Shown: positions 51,746 through 61,729, numbered from the stretch's first letter. The stretch is DNA of 64,000 nt from Ferrimonas senticii DSM 18821 (GCF_000422665.1 NZ_AUGM01000012.1:62001-126000), one strand, 5' to 3'. A program made the numbers and translations. The notes: generated from the sequence alone by a model not told the origin.

Positions 51746-52603
51746 ATGCGCTCACTACGCCATATGATGCTGTTTGCTCAGATCGTCGAGTCCGGCTCCA
51801 TCTCCGCCGCCGCGAACCACTTGGATCTATCCAAAGCGGTGCTCAGTCAGCACCTGAAAACCCTAGAACAGCAATTGGGAGTAACGCTGTTGCAGCGCAC
51901 CACCCGCCGCCAGCAGTTAACCCCAGCCGGTGAGCGCTTCTACCGCCATTGCCAAGCGATCGGCCAACAAGCGCAATTGGCGTGGCAACAAGCCCAACAA
52001 AGTCACGATGAACCGCAAGGGCCGGTGCGGATCACCGCCCCCCATGCGCTGATGACCACCATCGTCACCCCGGCGATTGGTCAGCTGATCCAGCGCTATC
52101 CGAAGCTGCGGCCGCAACTGCAGATCAGCGATCAACAGCTGGACTTACACCAGCAGCAACTGGACTTAGCGCTACGGGTCGGCCCTTCGGTCGATAGCGA
52201 GCTGAGCCAACGTCGGATTGGCCAATTTCGTGATGTGCTGTGTGCCAGCCCCAAGTTGGCCAACGCTGAACAAGGTCGCTACATCGCCAACCACTGGCAA
52301 GGGCACACCATTCATCATCAACTGCGCAATCTGCATGGCGACACCATCGAATTTAGCGCCGAGCCCCACTGCGTCTGCGATTCGTTTCACAGCTGTTTGG
52401 CACTGATTGAACAAGGGGTGGGGATCGGCTTGGTGCCGGATTTTGTGCTGGCGCAGCGATCGGACCGGCTGCAGCCGCTGTTTGCGGGCTACCAACTGCC
52501 AGCCAACCCGATCTACCTGCTACACCCTTATGGCAAACAACTGCCCAGTGCCGTCAGCCACTGCATCGACGCCATTGAACAGCAAATATACCAATCTGAC
52601 TAA
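51746..52603 (+). CDS. LysR-family transcriptional regulator, 3' end formed by a MITE
   Basis: The 285-residue regulator has a helix-turn-helix at residues 6-30 (HMMLFAQIVESGSISAAANHL) and a normal effector domain. It is divergent from the NTF2-like gene at 51263-51637, its likely target. The last codons read IYQSD-stop, and these bases (from 52587) belong to the terminal repeat of the adjoining MITE-like element; the stop TAA at 52601-52603 lies inside CTGACTAAATA. The original C terminus was therefore probably changed by a few residues, with the effector fold intact. Confidence 0.88.
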   Translation: MRSLRHMMLFAQIVESGSISAAANHLDLSKAVLSQHLKTLEQQLGVTLLQRTTRRQQLTPAGERFYRHCQAIGQQAQLAWQQAQQSHDEPQGPVRITAPHALMTTIVTPAIGQLIQRYPKLRPQLQISDQQLDLHQQQLDLALRVGPSVDSELSQRRIGQFRDVLCASPKLANAEQGRYIANHWQGHTIHHQLRNLHGDTIEFSAEPHCVCDSFHSCLALIEQGVGIGLVPDFVLAQRSDRLQPLFAGYQLPANPIYLLHPYGKQLPSAVSHCIDAIEQQIYQSD

Positions 52604-52750
52604 ATATCTGATCGCTATTGCTGGTTTAAATCGCCTCACTCGGCGTTGCTCAACTCACTGTTAGAGCCACTAGCAGCTTCGTTTCGCTCCTTGATTGAGA
52701 CGATTTCTCCTTCGCACTAGGGAGACCATTTACTTAATCAAATTGGTATT
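52587..52750. mobile_element. MITE-like element with imperfect terminal inverted repeats
   Basis: The 164-bp element starts ATACCAATCTGACTAAATA and ends, in reverse complement, AATACCAATTTGATTAAGTA, an inverted repeat of about 19 bases with four mismatches. The interior has no ORF and carries phrases such as CGTTTCGCTCCTTGATTGAG and CCTTCGCACTAGGGAGACCA. The ends resemble a repeat family I recall from Shewanella, Colwellia and relatives. The left end runs into the LysR gene and supplies its stop codon. Confidence 0.72.
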
Positions 52751-52879
52751 GCAACAAGCGCCATTGCGCTGATTATCAACCGTAGCTTGATTCAGTGTTT
52801 CGCCTTTGCTGGCTTATCAAACGGCGGCCGCCAGCTACTATTAAGGCGTCAATTGCCCGTCTCGTAGAAGGAGCGCTCC

Positions 52880-53170
52880 GTGAGCCAATTAACCATCGTT
52901 GCCAATATCGTCGCCAAGCCCGAACACATTGAACTGGTGAAAACCGAGCTGCAAAAACTGATCGCCATAACCCGCGCCGAAGCCGGTTGCATCAATTACG
53001 ATCTGCACCAGAACAACGACAATCCAGCCCACTTCCTGTTTTTTGAAAACTGGCAAAGCCGCGAGTTGTGGCAACAACACATGGGCAATCAACACCTGCA
53101 AGATTACCTGGCCGCCACCGACGGCTGCGTGGCGGAATTTACCGTCAACGAGATGACTCACATCGGCTAA
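52880..53170 (+). CDS. Antibiotic biosynthesis monooxygenase (ABM)-domain protein, YgiN-like
   Basis: The 96-residue dimeric alpha/beta-barrel-type protein has the ABM pattern: LTIVANIVAKPEHIELVKTE, then ITRAEAGCINYDLHQNND and FLFFENWQSRELWQQHM. Such proteins act as quinol monooxygenases or on small aromatic substrates; E. coli YgiN acts with MdaB, a quinone reductase of the kind encoded at 50225. The start is GTG, with AAGGAG six bases upstream. It is followed by a strong terminator. Confidence 0.85.
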   Translation: MSQLTIVANIVAKPEHIELVKTELQKLIAITRAEAGCINYDLHQNNDNPAHFLFFENWQSRELWQQHMGNQHLQDYLAATDGCVAEFTVNEMTHIG

Positions 53171-53197
53171 GCCTAACCGCCGATTTGAGCAGAAAGT

Positions 53198-53232
53198 AAA
53201 ACCCCCGCGGTGGTAACACCGGCGGGGGTTTT
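53198..53232. terminator. Bidirectional terminator between the ABM and BaiN/YhiN-like genes
   Basis: AAAACCCCCGC-GGTG, loop GTAA, CACC-GGCGGGGGTTTT: a long stem with one mismatch, and A-rich and T-rich flanks for both directions. Confidence 0.88.
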
Positions 53233-53257
53233 GCTGCTAATACTCTAGCGATGCCGC

Positions 53258-54445
53258 TTAAGCGTGCTTTCCGGCGACATAACCGGACGCCCACGCCCAT
53301 TGGAAGTTGTAGCCGCCCAACCAGCCGGTGACATCCAGCACTTCACCAGCAAAGAACAGCCCAGCGATGGTTTTGCACTCCATGGTTTTGGAGGAGATCT
53401 GGTTGGTATCGATCCCGCCCAAGGTCACTTCGGCGGTGCGGTAACCTTCGTCACCGGCCGGCTTTAATTGCCAACGGTTCAAGCAATCAGCAATCTCGGC
53501 GATTTTGGCTTTCGACAGCTGGCTCACCTGACAATTTTGCCAACCTTGCTGGCCGATAATCGCCTCAGCTAGGCGCGCTGGCAGCCACTCACACAACACC
53601 GTCAGTAACTGCCGCTTCGGGGTGTTAGCTTTGGCTTGCTCCAGTTTCTCTGCGACATCATCACTTGGCAGCAGATCGATGGTGACCGCTTCGCCAACAC
53701 CGCGGTAGTTCGAGGCCTGCAGTACCGCTGGACCAGACACCCCACGGTGGGTAAACAGCAGCTGTTCGGTAAAGCTTGGGCCTTGCTTGGCACTGACCAA
53801 GGTGGTCAGCGAGATCCCCGACAGCGGTTCAAAGTACTGCTTATCTTCTGGGCGCAGGGTCAGCGGCACCAAGCCGGCGCGAGTCGGCAGTACGCTAAGG
53901 CCAAACTGCTGCGCTAGCTGATAGCCGTACGGGGTCGCCCCCAGTTTCGGCATCGACAAGCCGCCGGTGGCAACAATCAGTGACTGACACTCAATCGTGC
54001 CAATACTGGTCTCCAGCACAAAGCCATGATCATCGGCACCGCGGGCAACACTGCTGATGGTGCTGCGCAGGCGGATGCTGGCGCCGCCTTTGGCGCATTC
54101 CGCCAGCAGCATCTTGACGATATCTTTGGCGGAGTCGTCACAGAACAACTGGCCGTGATCGCGCTCGTGATAGGCGATGCCGTGCTCGCACACCATCGAG
54201 ATAAAATCCCAGTTGCTGTATTGCGCCAGCGCCGATTTAACGAAGTGCGGATTGGCACAGAGGTAGTTGTTTGGCAGCACCTCAAGGTTGGTAAAGTTAC
54301 AACGGCCACCGCCGCTGATCAGGATCTTCTTACCCGCCTGTTTGGCGTGATCCAGCACCACCACTTTGCGACCGCGCTGCGCTGCGGTCGCCGCTGCCAT
54401 TAAGCCTGCGGCACCGGCGCCAATCACTACAACATCGCACTTCAT
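53258..54445 (-). CDS. BaiN/YhiN (HI0933)-family flavoprotein
   Basis: The 395-residue FAD-dependent oxidoreductase begins with the dinucleotide-binding motif VVIGAGAAGLMAAATAAQRG and has the family signature GKKILISGGGRCNFTN (about residues 40-55), VATGGLSMPKLGATPYGYQL and the C-terminal GLFFAGEVLDVTGWLGGYNFQ. The physiological substrate of this family in proteobacteria is unknown. It is a single gene with a shared terminator at its 3' end. Confidence 0.9.
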   Translation of the reverse strand: MKCDVVVIGAGAAGLMAAATAAQRGRKVVVLDHAKQAGKKILISGGGRCNFTNLEVLPNNYLCANPHFVKSALAQYSNWDFISMVCEHGIAYHERDHGQLFCDDSAKDIVKMLLAECAKGGASIRLRSTISSVARGADDHGFVLETSIGTIECQSLIVATGGLSMPKLGATPYGYQLAQQFGLSVLPTRAGLVPLTLRPEDKQYFEPLSGISLTTLVSAKQGPSFTEQLLFTHRGVSGPAVLQASNYRGVGEAVTIDLLPSDDVAEKLEQAKANTPKRQLLTVLCEWLPARLAEAIIGQQGWQNCQVSQLSKAKIAEIADCLNRWQLKPAGDEGYRTAEVTLGGIDTNQISSKTMECKTIAGLFFAGEVLDVTGWLGGYNFQWAWASGYVAGKHA

Positions 54446-54496
54446 CTAACAGTAACCTTCTGATTTAAAACACAGTTAAGCCTGCGCTTTAGAAAC

Positions 54497-54522
54497 AACA
54501 AAGGGGCGCCGCAGCACCCCTT
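54497..54522 (-). terminator. Terminator of gpsA
   Basis: On the minus strand AAGGGGTGC pairs with GCGCCCCTT (one U-G pair) around TGCG and is followed by TGTTGTTT, about 45 bases beyond the gpsA stop. Confidence 0.7.
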
Positions 54523-54565
54523 AATTCAATAATTCGTGCATTATACGCACGATTACGGAAAACGG

Positions 54566-55570
54566 TTATTCCGCTTTCATATCGCGGCCAAGCAGCGCCA
54601 TCGCCGCGTCTTTTACCGGCTTGCCTTGATACAGCACTTGGTAGAGTTGCTCGGTGATTGGCATCTCTACGTTATGCCGAGCCGCCAATTGGAACACCTC
54701 TTCGCAGTTGCGATAGCCTTCGACCACTTGGCCAATCTCATCCATCGCCTGCTGCGCGCCTTTACCTTGCCCCAGCGCCATGCCGAAACGGCGGTTGCGA
54801 GACTGGTTATCGGTGCAGGTCAGCACCAAGTCGCCCAGGCCAGCCATTCCCATAAAGGTCTCTTTGCTGGCCCCCAGCGCCGCCCCAAGGCGACACATCT
54901 CTTGCAGACCTCGGGTGATCAGTGCGGTTCGAGCATTGGCGCCAAAGCCCATGCCGTCGGACATGCCAGTGCCGATAGCGATGACGTTTTTAACCGCGCC
55001 GCCCAATTGCATACTGACGATGTCGGAGTTGATGTACACCCGCATCCAGCTTGGGTTGTGCAGCAGCGCCGCGATGTCATTGGCAAATTGTGGTTCGGTG
55101 GCTGCCAGTGAAATCGCGGTCGGCATCCCCACCGCCATCTCTTTGGCAAAGGTTGGGCCAGACAGCACCGCCAGCGGGATCTCATCGCCCAGTTGCTCGC
55201 GGGCAACCTGTTGTAGCAAGCGGCCAGTGTGAGGCTCTAAGCCTTTGGTGGCCCACACTACCCGAGCGTCAGCACGCAGCAGCGGCTTGGCTTGCTCCAG
55301 CACCATCCCAAATACGTGGCTTGGTACCACGATCAGCACGTTACGGGTGGCGGCTAACGCCTTAGCCAGATCCGCTTCAATCACCAGCGGCTCCGGAAAC
55401 GGCGCCCCCGGTAGAAATTCGTTATTAACCCGCTCAGTTTCGAGCGTGGCCATGTGTTCAGGGAGATGACCCCACAACAGGGTACGGTGACCATTTCGCG
55501 CCAGCGAAATCGCCAAGGCAGTGCCGTAAGAGCCCGCCCCCAATACCGCAATATCAGCTTGTTGATTCAA
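54566..55570 (-). CDS. gpsA: Glycerol-3-phosphate dehydrogenase [NAD(P)+]
   Basis: GpsA reduces dihydroxyacetone phosphate to sn-glycerol-3-phosphate for phospholipid synthesis. The NAD-binding motif is [20 protein letters not shown], the catalytic Lys lies in [18 protein letters not shown] (about residue 190), and [17 protein letters not shown] is conserved. The start was set at a TTG (55568-55570) because AAGGAG lies seven bases upstream and the product [13 protein letters not shown] matches family starts; upstream codons have no homology. The length is 334 residues. It follows secB after a terminator. Confidence 0.94.
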   Translation of the reverse strand: MNQQADIAVLGAGSYGTALAISLARNGHRTLLWGHLPEHMATLETERVNNEFLPGAPFPEPLVIEADLAKALAATRNVLIVVPSHVFGMVLEQAKPLLRADARVVWATKGLEPHTGRLLQQVAREQLGDEIPLAVLSGPTFAKEMAVGMPTAISLAATEPQFANDIAALLHNPSWMRVYINSDIVSMQLGGAVKNVIAIGTGMSDGMGFGANARTALITRGLQEMCRLGAALGASKETFMGMAGLGDLVLTCTDNQSRNRRFGMALGQGKGAQQAMDEIGQVVEGYRNCEEVFQLAARHNVEMPITEQLYQVLYQGKPVKDAAMALLGRDMKAE

Positions 55571-55603
55571 TGGATAACTCCTTGAGGCTTTCGCCACAAA
55601 CAA

Positions 55604-55630
55604 CAAAGGCGGTGCCGGGCACCGCCTTTG
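55604..55630 (-). terminator. Terminator between secB and gpsA
   Basis: CAAAGGCGGTGC and GCACCGCCTTTG form a perfect 12-bp stem with a three-base loop; on the minus strand TTGTTTG follows. It sits between two same-strand genes, so it may reduce rather than block read-through into gpsA. Confidence 0.8.
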
Positions 55631-55648
55631 GTTTTAGCGCAGAAGCAA

Positions 55649-56128
55649 TTACGCTTCAGCGTCAGCTTGTTCTTGGCCTTCAGCGGCACGCTTTTGCAGG
55701 TATTGAGCAAACAGCGCGTCGAAGTTTACTGGCGCCAGGTTCAGCGGTGGGAAAGTACCACGGTTAACCAGGCTAGCAACGGCTTCGCGAGCGTATGGGA
55801 ACAGGATGTTCGGGCAGCCAGCACCCAGTGCGTGCGCCAATTGACCTTCTGGCAGGTTGGCAACGGTAAAGATACCAGCTTGCTGAACTTCTGCTAGGAA
55901 CGCGGTGTCGTTCTCTACTTTCACGGTAACGGTGATGGCGATAACCACTTCGTAGGTATCGTCAGCCAGCTTGCTAGAACGGGTATCCAGATCCAACTTC
56001 ACCTCTGGCTTCCACTCTTTTTGGAAGATCGCTGGCGAGTTTGGAGTTTCGAACGAGATGTCCTTGGTGTAGATACGCTGAATTTGGAAAACTGGCGCTG
56101 CGGCTTGTTCGTTGGTTGCTTCAGACAT
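55649..56128 (-). CDS. secB: Protein-export chaperone SecB
   Basis: SecB keeps precursor proteins unfolded and delivers them to SecA. The 159-residue product matches the family over [40 protein letters not shown] and the C-terminal [16 protein letters not shown]. The ATG at 56128 was chosen because AAGG lies at proper spacing; an ATG two codons earlier is too close to it. It is downstream of yibN, with grxC, its neighbour in E. coli, absent here. Confidence 0.96.
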   Translation of the reverse strand: MSEATNEQAAAPVFQIQRIYTKDISFETPNSPAIFQKEWKPEVKLDLDTRSSKLADDTYEVVIAITVTVKVENDTAFLAEVQQAGIFTVANLPEGQLAHALGAGCPNILFPYAREAVASLVNRGTFPPLNLAPVNFDALFAQYLQKRAAEGQEQADAEA

Positions 56129-56261
56129 GGTCATTACCTTTTCTGTTTTCGTTGTCGTTCTATCGGGCGGTCCATCGCCGATCCAGTCTACTGACTAAAA
56201 CCGCGCTGACTCATCGTTCAAGGCAGTACCCTACCCTGAAACCAGAACAAAAATAAATGGA

Positions 56262-56696
56262 TTAGCGTTTGCTGCGAGCCGTCGGCAGGTTAGCGCTGTG
56301 CCATTCGGCCATGCCACCTTTCAAGCTGTGAACTTGTTCAAAACCAGCTTGTACCAACATCTTAGCCGCTTGGTTAGAGCTAATGCCGTTGTTACACACC
56401 ACAATGATGGGGCTGTTCTTATACTTTTCAACCGCAGCTAATTGATTATTTTTGATTTCTGCGAGAGGTAACAGGTTGGCACCAACAATGTGACCTTTCT
56501 TGAACTCCTCTTTGGAGCGAACGTCGATCACCTGCGCATTTTCGCGGTTGATCAAAGTGGTCGCAGCGGCATGATCAACCGATTTCACTTTATTCAATTT
56601 TTGCTGCACCGAGGAGATCACCACCATCACCAGCAGTGCCAGCCAGATGCCGCTCATCAGCGCGTTGCGCATTACAAAATCGATAAATTCTTGCAT
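56262..56696 (-). CDS. yibN: Rhodanese-like protein YibN
   Basis: The 144-residue protein has one N-terminal membrane segment (about residues 12-28) and a rhodanese domain with VIDVRSKEEFKKGHIVGAN and the active-site loop IVVCNNGISSNQAAKML (Cys about residue 101). In E. coli YibN is membrane-bound and has been linked to the Sec/YidC machinery. It is upstream of secB and divergent from gpmI. Confidence 0.9.
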   Translation of the reverse strand: MQEFIDFVMRNALMSGIWLALLVMVVISSVQQKLNKVKSVDHAAATTLINRENAQVIDVRSKEEFKKGHIVGANLLPLAEIKNNQLAAVEKYKNSPIIVVCNNGISSNQAAKMLVQAGFEQVHSLKGGMAEWHSANLPTARSKR

Positions 56697-56942
56697 GTCT
56701 GTGCCCGTATTTTTATGTCAGAGTTTGGCCATCGAGGTGGGCTAGTATACCCAAACTTACCCAAAGCCCTAGCCCTAGCGGTTTAGCCAGCCGATGAAAT
56801 GCCAGTAATCGCACATTTGCTGGCTTGCAGCGCCATCCAGATTGGTTGATAACTGGAGCCCAAAAGCCCAGCCGTTTACACTAGAGCGACACCCACTTCC
56901 CGGCCATTAAGGCCAAAAATTAGAGTTGCCCAAGGACTTACC

Positions 56943-58475
56943 ATGACCAGCAAAAAGAAAACCCTAGCGCTGCTGATCCTCGATGGTTGGGGCTATCGCG
57001 CTCACAGTGCCGATAACGCCATCACCACTGCCCGCACCCCCAATCTGGATCGGCTGTGGACTGAGGCCGCCAGCGGTTTAATCTCCGGTTCGGGCCTTGA
57101 TGTGGGGCTGCCGGATGGGCAGATGGGCAACTCGGAAGTGGGTCACATCAATATCGGTGCCGGCCGAGTGGTCTATCAAGAACTGACCCGCATCGGCAAA
57201 ACGATTAACGACGGCGAATTTGACCATAACCCGGCCTTAGTGGCGGCCATTGATGGCGCCATCGCCAACAACGGCGCAGTCCACATTATGGGGCTGCTAT
57301 CCCCAGGCGGGGTGCATAGCCATCAAGATCATCTGCAAGCGATGGTAAAACTGGCAGTAGCTAAAGGCGCCAAACAAGTGGTGCTGCACGGCTTCCTTGA
57401 TGGTCGTGATACCCCACCACGCAGCGCCGATGGCTATCTGGCGGAATTCGACCAACTGTTTGCCGAACTGGGTCAAGGTCAGTTTGGCTCGATTGTCGGT
57501 CGCTACTACGCCATGGATCGCGACAACCGCTGGGATCGCGTCGAAAAAGCCTATCAACTGTTGACTGAAGCCAAAGGCCAGTACCACTACGACAGTGCCC
57601 GCGAAGCACTGGCCGCCGCTTATCAACGGGATGAGAACGACGAATTTGTGGCGCCATCGGTGATTGGCCAAGCCGTGCCGATCAACGATGGCGATGCGCT
57701 GATCTTTATGAACTTCCGTGCTGACCGCGCCCGGCAACTGACCCGCGCTTTCGTCGACGCCGATTTTAACGGTTTTGCTCGCGCCAAGACGCCTAAGCTG
57801 GCGTCGATGGTGATGCTGACCCAATACGCCGCCGACATCGACACCGCCTGTGCCTTCCCACCAAGCGCATTAACCAACACCTTGGGCGAAGTATTGGCCA
57901 ATGAGGGCAAAACCCAGCTGCGGATCAGCGAGACCGAGAAATACGCCCACGTTACCTTCTTCTTTAACGGCGGCGTAGAAACCGAATTTGCCGGCGAGCA
58001 GCGCACCCTGATCAACTCGCCGAAAGTCGCCACTTACGATTTGGCACCAGCGATGAGCAGCGCCGAGCTGACTAACAGCCTGATCGATGCCATCGACAGT
58101 GGCGAATTTGACGTGATCATCTGCAACTACCCCAACGGCGATATGGTCGGTCATACGGGGGTATTCGACGCGGCGGTGGCCGCCTGTGAAGCGGTTGATG
58201 ACTGTGTTGGCAAGGTAGTTGCGGCGCTTGCGCGCAATGGCGGCGAGTGCATCATCACCGCCGATCACGGCAACGCCGAGCAGATGACCGACGCCAGCAC
58301 CGGTCAAGCGCACACCGCCCACACCAGTGAGCCGGTGCCGTTTATCTACGTCGGCCGCGAGGCCGAGGTGCGCCAGGGTGGGGTGCTGTCCGACATCGCC
58401 CCAACCATGCTAACCCTGCTTGGCAGCCCGATCCCGGCAGAGATGACCGGCCGCAGCTTGGTAACCTTGAAATAA
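56943..58475 (+). CDS. gpmI: 2,3-bisphosphoglycerate-independent phosphoglycerate mutase
   Basis: GpmI interconverts 3- and 2-phosphoglycerate using two manganese ions. [10 protein letters not shown] opens the phosphatase domain, [17 protein letters not shown] holds the phosphoserine (about residue 62), [14 protein letters not shown] and [13 protein letters not shown] bind substrate, and [11 protein letters not shown] carries C-terminal metal ligands. The 510-residue length is standard. It overlaps envC by one base (TAATG), the usual gpmI-envC arrangement. Confidence 0.96.
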   Translation: MTSKKKTLALLILDGWGYRAHSADNAITTARTPNLDRLWTEAASGLISGSGLDVGLPDGQMGNSEVGHINIGAGRVVYQELTRIGKTINDGEFDHNPALVAAIDGAIANNGAVHIMGLLSPGGVHSHQDHLQAMVKLAVAKGAKQVVLHGFLDGRDTPPRSADGYLAEFDQLFAELGQGQFGSIVGRYYAMDRDNRWDRVEKAYQLLTEAKGQYHYDSAREALAAAYQRDENDEFVAPSVIGQAVPINDGDALIFMNFRADRARQLTRAFVDADFNGFARAKTPKLASMVMLTQYAADIDTACAFPPSALTNTLGEVLANEGKTQLRISETEKYAHVTFFFNGGVETEFAGEQRTLINSPKVATYDLAPAMSSAELTNSLIDAIDSGEFDVIICNYPNGDMVGHTGVFDAAVAACEAVDDCVGKVVAALARNGGECIITADHGNAEQMTDASTGQAHTAHTSEPVPFIYVGREAEVRQGGVLSDIAPTMLTLLGSPIPAEMTGRSLVTLK

Positions 58476-59620
58476 TGCCAACATACCGCTGGGTTAACCC
58501 ACTTGTCGCCGCGCTGCTGTCCAGCGCGGTGGCCGTCGCCATGCCGGTCGCGGCCGACGACGTTGAGCAGCAGCAACGGCAACTGGATAAGATCACCGAA
58601 CAGATCAAACGCCAGCAATCGGCGCTATCCAAAGGCCAAGTGAATCGCGATAAGCAGCTCAAAGCGCTGCGTAAGTCGGAAAAAGCGGTCAGCAATAGCA
58701 CCCAACAACTGCGTGATAGCAACCGCCAGTTGCAGCAAGCGGAAACCAAGCTTAAACAACTGCAACAGCAGCAAACCGCGCTCGAAAAGCAACGCCAGCA
58801 AGAGCAACAACAGTTAGCACAACAGCTGCGCGGCGCCTTTATGAGTGGCAACAGCGACAGTGGCGCACTGCTGCTCGGTGGCGATAATCCAGCGGATCTG
58901 GATCGGATGCTGGTGTACTACCAGTACCTTAATGATGCTCGCATCGGTGCCATCGACAAGGTCAAAGCCACTGAAGCGCAACTGCAACAGGTCGCGCAGC
59001 AGCAACAGCAAGTGCGCGACCAGCAAGCGGCGTTGGTACAACAACAGCAACGGCAGCAGCAGCAACTCAAGCGGGATCTCGACCAACGCCAGTTGGCGCT
59101 GGATGATCTGCAGCAACAACTACAGCAACAGCAGCGGCAATTGGCGCAGTTGCAAGGCAACCGCGACACCTTGGCCGCCGCCATCGATCAAGCGCTGCAA
59201 CTGCTGCAGCGCAACAATAACTATCCCGGCCTAAAAGCCAATGGCAGCCAACCGTGGCCGCTAAGCGCCCGCATCAGCAAAGCGTTCGGCAGTCATCGCC
59301 AAGGGCAACTCACTTGGAATGGCTGGTTGATGGCAGCCCCGGCCGGCCGAGAAGTGCAAGCGATTGCCGACGGTCAGGTGATCTTTGCCGATTGGCTGCG
59401 CGGTTACGGCTTGGTGGTGGTGGTTGATCATGGCGAGGAGTTCCTCAGCCTCTATGGCCACGCCCAAGCGCTGTTGAAGCAGGTCGGCGATCCGGTCTCC
59501 GGTGGCGAAGTGCTGGCGTTATCAGGCAATTCCGGCGGGGTTGAGCAACCTGGTCTATATTTTGAAATTCGCCATCGCGGACGCGCAGTCGATCCCAAAC
59601 GCTATCTAAGCAAAAGCTAG
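58475..59620 (+). CDS. envC: Murein hydrolase activator EnvC
   Basis: EnvC activates the amidases AmiA and AmiB at the septum under FtsEX control. The 381-residue protein has a signal peptide (about residues 1-27), a very long Gln/Leu-rich coiled coil (about 30-250), and a C-terminal LytM domain (about 255-375). The LytM zinc ligands are missing (GLYFEI where active M23 enzymes have HLHFEI), as expected for an activator. Its start overlaps the gpmI stop. FtsX, its membrane partner, is encoded at the other end of this region. Confidence 0.92.
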   Translation: MPTYRWVNPLVAALLSSAVAVAMPVAADDVEQQQRQLDKITEQIKRQQSALSKGQVNRDKQLKALRKSEKAVSNSTQQLRDSNRQLQQAETKLKQLQQQQTALEKQRQQEQQQLAQQLRGAFMSGNSDSGALLLGGDNPADLDRMLVYYQYLNDARIGAIDKVKATEAQLQQVAQQQQQVRDQQAALVQQQQRQQQQLKRDLDQRQLALDDLQQQLQQQQRQLAQLQGNRDTLAAAIDQALQLLQRNNNYPGLKANGSQPWPLSARISKAFGSHRQGQLTWNGWLMAAPAGREVQAIADGQVIFADWLRGYGLVVVVDHGEEFLSLYGHAQALLKQVGDPVSGGEVLALSGNSGGVEQPGLYFEIRHRGRAVDPKRYLSKS

Positions 59621-59661
59621 GGAGGGTGCCGCAACGGCGCAAGATCAGCTCGGAGAACGAC

Positions 59662-60852
59662 ATGAAGCGATTGTCATCCCTGCTGGTCGGCATTCTGTTG
59701 TGGTGTCCATCCGTTTGGGCCACGCAGAACCTTCAAACGGAGTTGACAGCGCCGACGTCGGAGCAAACCCAACAACTGCTTAATTCGGTTCAACGACTTA
59801 TCGACAGCCATTATGTTGATGAAGTTGACCGCCAGCGACTGCTGGAAGGTGCCTTGAAAGGGATGCTGGAACAGCTCGATCCTCACTCCAGTTACCTGAG
59901 CCCACAAACCCTAAGTCTGATGCGCGAAAACAACCGCGGCCACTACTACGGCTATGGCCTTGAGGTCGCGGTCGAGGATCAGCAGATCCGCGTGGTAACG
60001 CCGCTGGCGGGATCGTCCGCCGCTGCCGCTGGGGTATTGCCCGGCGACGTGCTGCTGCAGGTCGATGATCTGATTGCCACTCCGGCCAATTTAGAGCCAT
60101 TAATCGCCTACATTAAACAGTCCAGCCGCAACGACCACACGGTGCAATTGCAACTGCAGCGGGAGACCATGACGGAGCCACTGTTGTTGTCAGTCGCGCC
60201 ATCAACTATCGACATTCAAACCAGCCACAGCGAACTGCTCGATCCGCAGATTGGCTACCTTAAAATCCACGCGTTCAACCAGCGCACCGCCGCCGAGGTT
60301 CGCAGCGCCGCCCGCGCCTTTGCCGAACAACCGCTGCAAGGGTTGGTGCTGGATCTGCGCAATAATCCCGGTGGCTTGTTAAATGCCGCGGTGCAGATCG
60401 TCGATATGTTTATGGAGGAGGGCTTAATCGTTTCAACCCATGGCCGCAGTTATGATGCCGACAACGACTTTTACGCCAGCGGCTATGCGCTGTTTCCGCA
60501 ACTTCCGGTCGCCATCCTGATCAATCAAGGCAGCGCCAGCGCCGCGGAAATTGTCGCCGGCGCCCTGCAAGATCACGGCCGTGCCACCTTGGTCGGTCAA
60601 CGCAGTTACGGCAAAGGCACGGTGCAAAGCTTGATCCCACTGATGGGACAACGCGGCGCCATTAAGCTCACCACCGCTCGCTATGCCACCCCCAATGGCA
60701 CCTTTATCGATAAGGTCGGCATCGCCCCTGATGTCACAGTGACGTTTGCGCCGGATCCAGATAACGCTATAGTGGCCGATTCAATTGCTCAAAATCGATG
60801 GACCAATGATCCGCAACTGCTGGCCGCTTACCAACTGCTTTCCGATCCTTAA
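59662..60852 (+). CDS. S41-family (CtpA-like) carboxy-terminal processing protease
   Basis: The 396-residue periplasmic protease has a signal peptide (MKRLSSLLVGILLWCPSVWA), a PDZ domain (about 95-180: GLEVAVEDQQIRVVTPLAGS, LPGDVLLQVDD), and a tail-specific protease domain with catalytic Ser in LINQGSASAAEIVAGAL and Lys in RSYGKGTVQSLIPL. The ATG at 59662 has GGAG eight bases upstream. Such proteases degrade or process envelope proteins, including cell-wall enzymes, consistent with its place after envC. Its end overlaps the next gene. Confidence 0.93.
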   Translation: MKRLSSLLVGILLWCPSVWATQNLQTELTAPTSEQTQQLLNSVQRLIDSHYVDEVDRQRLLEGALKGMLEQLDPHSSYLSPQTLSLMRENNRGHYYGYGLEVAVEDQQIRVVTPLAGSSAAAAGVLPGDVLLQVDDLIATPANLEPLIAYIKQSSRNDHTVQLQLQRETMTEPLLLSVAPSTIDIQTSHSELLDPQIGYLKIHAFNQRTAAEVRSAARAFAEQPLQGLVLDLRNNPGGLLNAAVQIVDMFMEEGLIVSTHGRSYDADNDFYASGYALFPQLPVAILINQGSASAAEIVAGALQDHGRATLVGQRSYGKGTVQSLIPLMGQRGAIKLTTARYATPNGTFIDKVGIAPDVTVTFAPDPDNAIVADSIAQNRWTNDPQLLAAYQLLSDP

Positions 60853-61564
60853 GCTGCAGCGCTGCCGTGCCGCGCTATTGTTGCTCGCGGCGCTGTCGAC
60901 GCCGGTCAGTGCTGCTAAGTTAGCCTTGATTATCGATGATGTCGGCGAGCGCCACGGCGATGAGATCACCTTAACCCTGCCGCAACCGGTGACCTTGGCG
61001 TTTCTGCCCTACAGCCGCCAAGGTCGTCAATTGGCGATCGCCGCGTGGCGGCAGCAGCGAGAGATCATGCTGCATCTGCCGATGGCCACCTTAGGTCCGA
61101 AAAATCCTGGCCCCTACCCCATCACCGCCGAACTGGATAAGTGGCAGGTGCAGTATCGAGTCAAAAAAGCGTTAGCCGACATTCCGTTTGTAAGCGGGGT
61201 TAATAACCATATGGGCAGTGCGGTAACCCCAGATGCCGAGCGCATGGACTGGGTGATGGAGGAACTGGCGAAACAGCAGCTGTACTTTGTCGACAGCTTT
61301 ACCATCGCCTCCAGTGTCGCCCAACAACGGGCGCAGCAGCACGGTATCGCCACTACCAAGCGTCAGGTATTTCTCGATCCCGCCCGCGGCGGTGAGGTGT
61401 TAGCCGAGCAATGGCAACGGGCTCTGGCGATCGCCAAAGCACAAGGTCAAGTGGTGGTGATCGGTCACCCTTACCCTGACACCATGACTTTTTTGCAGCA
61501 GCAACTGCCGCTGTTGGCGGAGCAACAGATCGAATTGGTGCCAGTGAGTCAACTCGTGCAGTAA
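60806..61564 (+). CDS. yibQ: Divergent polysaccharide deacetylase YibQ
   Basis: The protein has a signal peptide-like segment (RAALLLLAALSTPVSA) and the DUF610/divergent deacetylase domain: LALIIDDVGERHGDEITLTL, VTLAFLPYSRQGRQLA, EIMLHLPMATLGPKNPGPYP, and GVNNHMGSAVTPDAERMDWV. Its enzymatic activity is unproven. The start is uncertain: ATG 60806 (252 residues) is used here, TTG 60785 is the alternative, and both lie within the protease gene, overlapping by 47-68 bases. The order envC-S41 protease-yibQ is shared with relatives. Confidence 0.85.
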   Translation: MIRNCWPLTNCFPILKLQRCRAALLLLAALSTPVSAAKLALIIDDVGERHGDEITLTLPQPVTLAFLPYSRQGRQLAIAAWRQQREIMLHLPMATLGPKNPGPYPITAELDKWQVQYRVKKALADIPFVSGVNNHMGSAVTPDAERMDWVMEELAKQQLYFVDSFTIASSVAQQRAQQHGIATTKRQVFLDPARGGEVLAEQWQRALAIAKAQGQVVVIGHPYPDTMTFLQQQLPLLAEQQIELVPVSQLVQ

Positions 61565-61646
61565 CGGGAGGGGAAGTGATCAGTGAAGGGTGATCAGTGT
61601 TTAATTATCAGTTAGCAGAAAGAGCGCCAGAACTCCCGCGCTTTCC

Positions 61647-61729
61647 GACAACTGACAACTGACAACTGACAACTGACAACTGACAACTGACAACTGACAA
61701 CTGACAACTGACAACTGACAACTGACAAC
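61647..61729. repeat. Heptanucleotide tandem repeat, (GACAACT) x 11.9
   Basis: Eleven perfect copies of GACAACT (61647-61723) are followed by a partial copy. The flanks (61580-61646 and 61730-61772) contain degenerate relatives such as ATCAGTTAGCAG, AACTGATCACTG and TAGCTAACAACTA, so a longer decayed array is likely. It lies between yibQ and the convergent YkgJ-like gene, outside any ORF. The region 61565-61778 holds nothing else recognisable. Confidence 0.92.

Noticed and set aside
61647-61729. Possible CRISPR array
   Set aside because: The unit is seven bases with no spacers and no cas genes; it is a simple tandem repeat.
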